DNA of 9,272 nucleotides from positions 1-9,272 of the forward strand of contig JAEWNU010000129.1 of the NCBI GenBank assembly GCA_023456995.1. Direction: 5' to 3'. This stretch comes from Bacillota bacterium. Lineage in GTDB: Bacteria; Bacillota; Clostridia; Oscillospirales; Ruminococcaceae. Below the pieces are notes generated by a model. It had not been told where the DNA came from and did no database searches. It worked only from the letters and a program-made list of their open reading frames with translations. Below are positions 5,555 through 9,272 of the stretch, in pieces (within the stretch, counting starts at the first letter, position 1; every line of letters starts with the position of its first letter). A program made the translations under genes and the position numbers.

Positions 5555-6709
5555 ATGCCTGTAAAAAGATTATTTCGAGAAAATCCGTACCAAACCGAGT
5601 TTTCGGCAACGGTACTTTCCTGTATGCCACAAGGTGAACATTTTGCTGTGGCACTCGCTGCGACTTGTTTTTATCCTGAGGGCGGCGGTCAGCCCGCTGA
5701 CATTGGCACATTAGGGAATGCACAGGTACTGGATGTACACGAAAAAGACGAAATCATTCTGCATACCACCAACGCCCCGCTGACAGTCGGCGAAGTGGTC
5801 ATTGGCAAGATCGACTGGCTGCGACGCTTTTCGTTGATGCAGCACCATACCGGCGAACACATTGTTTCCGGTATTGTTCACAAGCTTTTTAAGCTGGATA
5901 ACGTGGGCTTTCACATGGGCAGCACAATGGTCACCGTCGATTTTAGCGGCGAGCTTTCTCCCGAACAACTCGCCACTGTAGAGCTTGCGGCAAACCGCGT
6001 TGTATTTGCCAACATTTCGGTGCAAGAGTGCTACCCCGATGAAAATGCACTGGCGGCGCTTAACTACCGAAGTAAAAAGGCCTTGTCCGGCGAGGTGCGC
6101 ATCATCACCGTGCCGGACGCCGATTGTTGTGCCTGCTGTGGTACCCATGTGGCCAAAACCGGAGAGATCGGCCTGATAAAGCTGTTATCTCCCCAGCGTT
6201 ATAAAGGTGGTACGCGGGTGGGACTACTTTGCGGTGAAAGGGCGTTGGCTGACTACCGCCAGAAGGATGCCTCAGTTGGGGCTATCTCTCAACTGTTATC
6301 CGCCAAACCAGCAGAGGTCTCGGAAGCTGTGCAGAGAATCTTAGGTGAATCAGACGCGCTGCGCGCTGAGCTGATCGCATCAAAGGACAAGTTGTTTGCC
6401 GTCCGTCTCGAATCTATCGACCGTGGCGAGGGCATGCTGTGCCTTTTTGAAGATAATCTAACCCCAAACGAGCTGCGACGTTTTTGTACACAACTGATAG
6501 ACCACCGCCCCGGCCCGTGTCTACTGCTATGCGGCGACGACGAGAACGGTTACCGTTATGCGCTTGGCGTAGCTCAGGGCGACGCGCGCACACTTTCAAA
6601 AGAACTGCATCAGACATTGGGCGGTAAGGGCGGCGGTAGCGCACAGCTGGTACAGGGGACCATAGCAGTCGATCGCATACGCATTGAGGCTTATGTTGCA
6701 GTAAAATAA
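5555..6709 (+). CDS. Long AlaX-type alanyl-tRNA editing protein with DHHA1 domain
   Basis: A freestanding homologue of the editing half of alanyl-tRNA synthetase, expected to hydrolyse mischarged Ser-tRNA(Ala) or Gly-tRNA(Ala) in the cytoplasm. It has 384 residues. The N-terminal part carries CFYPEGGGQPAD (38-49), typical of the synthetase second-half fold. The editing zinc site is His98-x3-His102 (HHTGEH) with Cys194-x3-His198 (CCGTH). The C-terminus is a DHHA1 domain with GGKGGGSAQLVQG (356-368). There is no aminoacylation domain, as expected for AlaX. The ATG at 5555 has GGAGTG nine bases upstream and starts just before the conserved region; the ATG at 5519 would leave almost no leader. 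The gene appears monocistronic and divergent from DUF1653-sir2. A cysteine cluster (191, 192, 194, 195) around the zinc site is slightly unusual. Confidence 0.92.
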   Translation: MPVKRLFRENPYQTEFSATVLSCMPQGEHFAVALAATCFYPEGGGQPADIGTLGNAQVLDVHEKDEIILHTTNAPLTVGEVVIGKIDWLRRFSLMQHHTGEHIVSGIVHKLFKLDNVGFHMGSTMVTVDFSGELSPEQLATVELAANRVVFANISVQECYPDENALAALNYRSKKALSGEVRIITVPDADCCACCGTHVAKTGEIGLIKLLSPQRYKGGTRVGLLCGERALADYRQKDASVGAISQLLSAKPAEVSEAVQRILGESDALRAELIASKDKLFAVRLESIDRGEGMLCLFEDNLTPNELRRFCTQLIDHRPGPCLLLCGDDENGYRYALGVAQGDARTLSKELHQTLGGKGGGSAQLVQGTIAVDRIRIEAYVAVK

Positions 6710-6830
6710 TTATTTTATAAATCAACGAATTTTTATTTCGTCTTAATCCCCAAAGTAGTTGAAGTTTTTCTCCGCTTTTCCATCAAAGACACTATTTTTT
6801 ACAAAACGCTAACTTTTCATCTATAAACAG

Positions 6831-6859
6831 GTGACAAGCCCCCGCTTTTTTGATAGAAT
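6831..6859 (+). promoter_or_regulatory. xpt promoter
   Basis: GTGACA (6831-6836, 5/6) and TAGAAT (6854-6859, 5/6) are separated by 17 bases. The predicted start is near 6866, leaving a leader of about 45 nt, too short for a purine riboswitch. CCGTT (6883-6887) can pair with AACGG (6902-6906) around the GAGG ribosome site (6897-6900). The rest of the interval from 6710 shows only A/T-rich DNA with no convincing terminator for the preceding gene. Confidence 0.6.
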
Positions 6860-6910
6860 TTTTATTGTAATTTGGTTCATAACCGTTTAGAGAGTTGAGG
6901 TAACGGCGCT

Positions 6911-7483
6911 ATGCAGCTGCTAAAAGATCGTATTCTTAAAGACGGACAGGTCAAGTCCGGCAATGTCCTAAAGGTGGACAGCTTTTTAAACCATCAGATG
7001 GATATCGGACTGTTTGGAGAGATCGGCAAGGAATTTAAGCGTCGGTTTGCAGACTGTGATATCAACAAGATTTTGACGATTGAGGCTTCCGGCATAGGAA
7101 TCGCCTGTATTGTCGCACAGTATTTTAACGTCCCAGTGGTTTTTGCCAAAAAGAACCCCACCAAAAATATTGCGGGTGAGGTGTATACCAGCCGTGTTGA
7201 GTCGTTCACCCATGGAAAGGTGTACGACATTATTGTTTCAAAGCGCTTTTTAACAGCCGATGACAAGGTGCTGATCATCGATGATTTTTTGGCCAACGGC
7301 TGTGCGCTTAAAGGTCTTATCGAGTTGGTCAACGGCGCGGGCGCCACACTGGTAGGCGCTGGCATCGTCATTGAAAAAGGCTTTCAAGAGGGTGGAAAGC
7401 TTATTCGCGACATGGGTGTGCGGGTGGAATCGCTCGCAATTGTGGATGCTATGGATGATCACGGCGTCGTCTTCCGCAATTAA
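6911..7483 (+). CDS. xpt: Xanthine phosphoribosyltransferase
   Basis: Converts xanthine and PRPP to XMP, feeding salvaged xanthine into guanine nucleotide synthesis in the cytoplasm. The 190-residue product aligns by eye with Bacillus-type Xpt over its whole length: [24 protein letters not shown], then [10 protein letters not shown] (56-65), AKKNPTKN (79-86), and the PRPP-binding signature [11 protein letters not shown] (120-130). The ATG follows GAGG at 10 bases. The gene has its own promoter at 6831-6859, and the transporter lipoprotein gene begins 75 bases after its stop with no obvious terminator between, so they are probably cotranscribed. That placement supports a purine salvage role for the block. 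Confidence 0.95.
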   Translation: MQLLKDRILKDGQVKSGNVLKVDSFLNHQMDIGLFGEIGKEFKRRFADCDINKILTIEASGIGIACIVAQYFNVPVVFAKKNPTKNIAGEVYTSRVESFTHGKVYDIIVSKRFLTADDKVLIIDDFLANGCALKGLIELVNGAGATLVGAGIVIEKGFQEGGKLIRDMGVRVESLAIVDAMDDHGVVFRN

Positions 7484-7558
7484 ACGTGTTTGCTCGCGGC
7501 AACCGCCGCAGTAATAAAAACGAACATAGGTTACCATAATTAGGAGGATGAAAAAGAA

Positions 7559-8710
7559 ATGAAGAAAAGTCTTGCCATTTTGCTGGCTGCCGGCATGCTG
7601 TTATTAGGTGCATGCGGCGGTACTCCTGCTTCCAGTCAGGCTGCTCCTGCCGCCTCTTCCGAGGCTGCATCTTCTGCTGCGCCGTCTGAAAGCGCACCGG
7701 TGAATGCCATCGCAAAGGATACCATCAAAATTGGCGTCATTCACATTTCCGACCCCGCTGAAGGCTCGGGCTATACCTTTACTCACGATCAGGGCATTGT
7801 CGGCATGCAGAAGAACCTTGGCCTGCGCGATGACCAGATCATCCGCAAAATTAACGTCAGCGATAGCGACGCCACTGCCATTGAAACCGCAATGCTTGAG
7901 TGCATTGAGGAAGGTGCCAACATCATCTTCGCTACCAGCTGGGGCTACATGGATACTTGCGAAGCGCTGGCCGCAGAATATCCCGATGTGATCTTCTCTC
8001 ATGGCACTGGTTACAAGTCCAATGGCAAAAACTTCAATAACTACTTTGGCCGCATTTATCAGGCTCGTTATCTCGCAGGCGTTGCTGCGGGCTTAAAGAC
8101 CCAGAGCAATAAGATCGGTTATGTCGCTGCCTGGGGTACCGACAACGGCGAAGTCACTAGCGGTTTGAACGCCTTCGCAATGGGCGCTTATTCCGTCAAT
8201 CCCGAATCTGAGGTCTATGTCAAAACCACAAACAGCTGGTTTGATCCCGAAGGCGAGAAGCAGGCTGCTGAGGCGCTGATTGCACTGGGCTGCGACGTCA
8301 TGGGCCAGCACTGCGATACCCCCAATCCCCAGCTTGCCGCTGAGGAAAAGGGTGTCTGGGGCGTTGGTTACAACTCCGACATGTCCAAGGATGCGCCTAA
8401 AGCCGTGCTGACCAGTGCCGTCTGGAACTGGAGCACCTATTACACCTGGGCGGTTGAGAACGTGATCAATGGCACCTGGACCGGCGAAAACTATTACGGC
8501 GGTCTGGCCGAAGGCTTTGTTGATATCACCGCGCTTTCCGACCTGTGCGCAGAAGGAACCGCTGAGAAGATTGAAGAAGCCCGCAAGAAAATTGTTTCTG
8601 GCGAATGGGATGTATTCAACGGTGAAATTGAGGGCAACGACGGCCAAAAGCACACCAGCGAACATTACAGCGACGTCAACTGGTACTTTAAGAACGTTGT
8701 TGTAAAGTAA
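7559..8710 (+). CDS. BMP-family ABC transporter substrate-binding lipoprotein
   Basis: The cell-surface ligand-binding component of an importer of the BMP (basic membrane protein / PnrA-like) family, whose characterised members bind nucleosides. The 383-residue protein begins with MKKSLAILLAAGML and a lipobox LGAC with Cys19 as the lipidated residue. A Ser/Ala/Pro-rich tether (about 22-50) follows. The binding domain shows IKIGVIHISDP, GYTFTHDQG, IIFATSWGYMD, FNNYFGRIYQARYLAGVAAG, NSWFDPEGEKQAAEALI and GQHCDTPNP, the pattern of the subfamily with a THDQG segment. AGGAGG (7542-7547) stands 11 bases before the ATG. Codon choice is C/G-ending and regular, as in highly expressed genes. It follows xpt and precedes the matching ATPase gene. 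The exact ligand (nucleoside, purine base or other) cannot be read from sequence; xpt suggests a purine. Confidence 0.92.
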   Translation: MKKSLAILLAAGMLLLGACGGTPASSQAAPAASSEAASSAAPSESAPVNAIAKDTIKIGVIHISDPAEGSGYTFTHDQGIVGMQKNLGLRDDQIIRKINVSDSDATAIETAMLECIEEGANIIFATSWGYMDTCEALAAEYPDVIFSHGTGYKSNGKNFNNYFGRIYQARYLAGVAAGLKTQSNKIGYVAAWGTDNGEVTSGLNAFAMGAYSVNPESEVYVKTTNSWFDPEGEKQAAEALIALGCDVMGQHCDTPNPQLAAEEKGVWGVGYNSDMSKDAPKAVLTSAVWNWSTYYTWAVENVINGTWTGENYYGGLAEGFVDITALSDLCAEGTAEKIEEARKKIVSGEWDVFNGEIEGNDGQKHTSEHYSDVNWYFKNVVVK

Positions 8711-8743
8711 CTGCTGCACCGCCAAGCATTAATGTTTAGGCAG

Positions 8744-8780
8744 GGGCGGTCATTCATTAAATGACCGCCCTTTCTCTTTT
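8744..8780 (+). terminator. Terminator or attenuator after the lipoprotein gene
   Basis: A perfect 11-bp stem (GGGCGGTCATT at 8744-8754, AATGACCGCCC at 8760-8770) with a CATTA loop and a TTTCTCTTTT tail. Placed between the binding-protein gene and its ATPase gene, it probably allows partial read-through so that the lipoprotein is made in excess of the membrane components. Confidence 0.8.
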
Positions 8781-8790
8781 AAATTTATTG

Positions 8791-8828
8791 AAAAGCGCCG
8801 CCGGGTCAAGCGGCTGGACGGCACTTTT
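8791..8828 (+). terminator. Second hairpin before the ATPase gene
   Basis: AAAAG-C-GCCG (8791-8800) pairs with CGGC-A-CTTTT (8819-8828) apart from one C-A mismatch, and an inner CCG/CGG extends the stem. The downstream T tract is short, so it may be a weak terminator, an RNA stability element, or the stem of a processed end. It begins 10 bases past the tail of the first hairpin. Confidence 0.4.
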
Positions 8829-8872
8829 GAGTAAGCTTAAAATTTTTTGTATTTATACAGAGGGGTGATCAC

Positions 8873-9272
8873 GTGGAAGCGTCTTCGCAGTCCCACTTTG
8901 CAATTGAATGTAAACAAATAACCAAGCGCTTTGGTAGTGTGCTGGCTAATGATGGCATTGATCTCGCAGTTAAACGTGGCGAGGTTTTAGCGCTGTTGGG
9001 CGAAAACGGTTCGGGTAAAACCACTTTAATGAACATGCTCTCGGGCATTTACCGCCCTGATTCGGGCGCCATTTTGGTGAATGGCCAAGAGGTGACTATC
9101 AACTCACCGGTGGACGCGATGAAGCTTGGCATCGGCATGATTCATCAGCATTTTAAGCTGGTTGAGATTTTTTCGGCGATGGATAACATTGTGCTGGGCA
9201 CCGCTGAAAAGCTTTTGCCACCAAAACAACTGCGCCGCAAGATTGAGGAGATTTGCAGCGCATTCGGGCTGG
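8873..9272 (+). CDS. ABC transporter ATP-binding protein of the BMP/nucleoside importer (5' part)
   Basis: The cytoplasmic ATPase that powers the importer whose binding protein is encoded just upstream. The visible 133 codons start at GTG with AGAGGGG seven bases before; an in-frame stop at 8828-8830 excludes a longer form. The Walker A motif is GENGSGKTT (about residues 43-51), followed by the Q-loop IGMIHQHFKLVEIFSAMDNI, a form usual in nucleoside and simple-sugar importers with two fused ATPase domains of about 500 residues. The Walker B and signature motifs lie beyond the window end. The permease genes are expected to follow. Confidence 0.93.
   Translation, partial: MEASSQSHFAIECKQITKRFGSVLANDGIDLAVKRGEVLALLGENGSGKTTLMNMLSGIYRPDSGAILVNGQEVTINSPVDAMKLGIGMIHQHFKLVEIFSAMDNIVLGTAEKLLPPKQLRRKIEEICSAFGL

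Noticed and set aside
5711..6148. Minus-strand open frame opposite the alanyl-tRNA editing gene
   Set aside because: It lies entirely over conserved AlaX motifs in the opposite strand and shows no family similarity.
6721..6745. Terminator after the alanyl-tRNA editing gene
   Set aside because: Only a five-base ACGAA/TTCGT pairing with an A/T loop and no proper T tract; too weak to call.
6860..6910. Purine riboswitch before xpt
   Set aside because: The leader from the predicted start is only about 45 nt and lacks the conserved loop-loop elements of that aptamer.
6994..7371. Minus-strand open frames within xpt
   Set aside because: Shadows of a well-conserved gene; no ribosome site or family motif.
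7496..7509. GCGGC-AACC-GCCGC hairpin between xpt and the lipoprotein gene
   Set aside because: A five-base stem without a T tract; unlikely to terminate, and it may be incidental in G/C-rich DNA.
7548..7562. ATG directly after AGGAGG before the lipoprotein gene
   Set aside because: It is only one base from the ribosome site and encodes four codons before a stop; the ATG at 7559 gives the proper signal peptide.
8093..8725. A 210-codon open frame on the minus strand opposite the BMP lipoprotein gene
   Set aside because: It is antisense to a secure gene with regular C/G-ending codons, which tends to keep the opposite frame open; it has no recognisable domain.

Overview
The window looks like a chromosomal segment of an anaerobic, low-to-medium GC Firmicute, most likely a clostridial or oscillospiraceal gut-type bacterium. 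Supporting signs are strong AGGAGG-type ribosome sites, TTG and GTG starts, sigma-A-like promoters, the DUF6514 and DUF1653 families, and BMP-type transporter genes. No rRNA, tRNA, CRISPR array, insertion sequence or phage gene is visible.

Layout. Positions 1-19 (minus) hold only the first codons of a gene that leaves the window, with a good promoter and a very G-rich leader. Next is cysK (cysteine synthase, minus), with its own terminator and a promoter divergent from an HD-domain phosphohydrolase gene (plus, also terminated). A long AT-rich regulatory stretch leads to a large orphan LuxR-type regulator with three PAS-like sensory segments. Its stop codon overlaps the stop of a convergent, cysteine-rich DUF6514 gene. 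That gene has an unusually long in-frame open extension upstream, reaching back to a nearly symmetric divergent promoter. On the other side of this promoter is a family 6 (hypoxanthine) DNA glycosylase gene, whose 3' end overlaps a convergent sir2 gene by 31 bp. sir2 lies just downstream of a DUF1653 gene in a two-gene operon. A divergent extended -10 promoter then serves a long AlaX-type alanyl-tRNA editing protein. The right end is a purine salvage and uptake block: xpt (xanthine phosphoribosyltransferase), a BMP-family lipoprotein, two hairpins, and the start of the ABC ATPase of the same importer, cut by the window end.

How the genes work together. The right-hand block reads as one unit: the importer captures a purine nucleoside or base and Xpt converts xanthine to XMP. 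The other genes are mostly separate housekeeping or maintenance functions (cysteine synthesis, deaminated-purine repair, NAD-dependent deacylation, tRNA proofreading). The least explained part is about 1900-3980: the PAS-LuxR regulator, the DUF6514 gene and their AT-rich control regions. It is visibly richer in A/T than its neighbours and is where an undescribed regulatory module would most likely lie. No clear novel system can be demonstrated from sequence alone.
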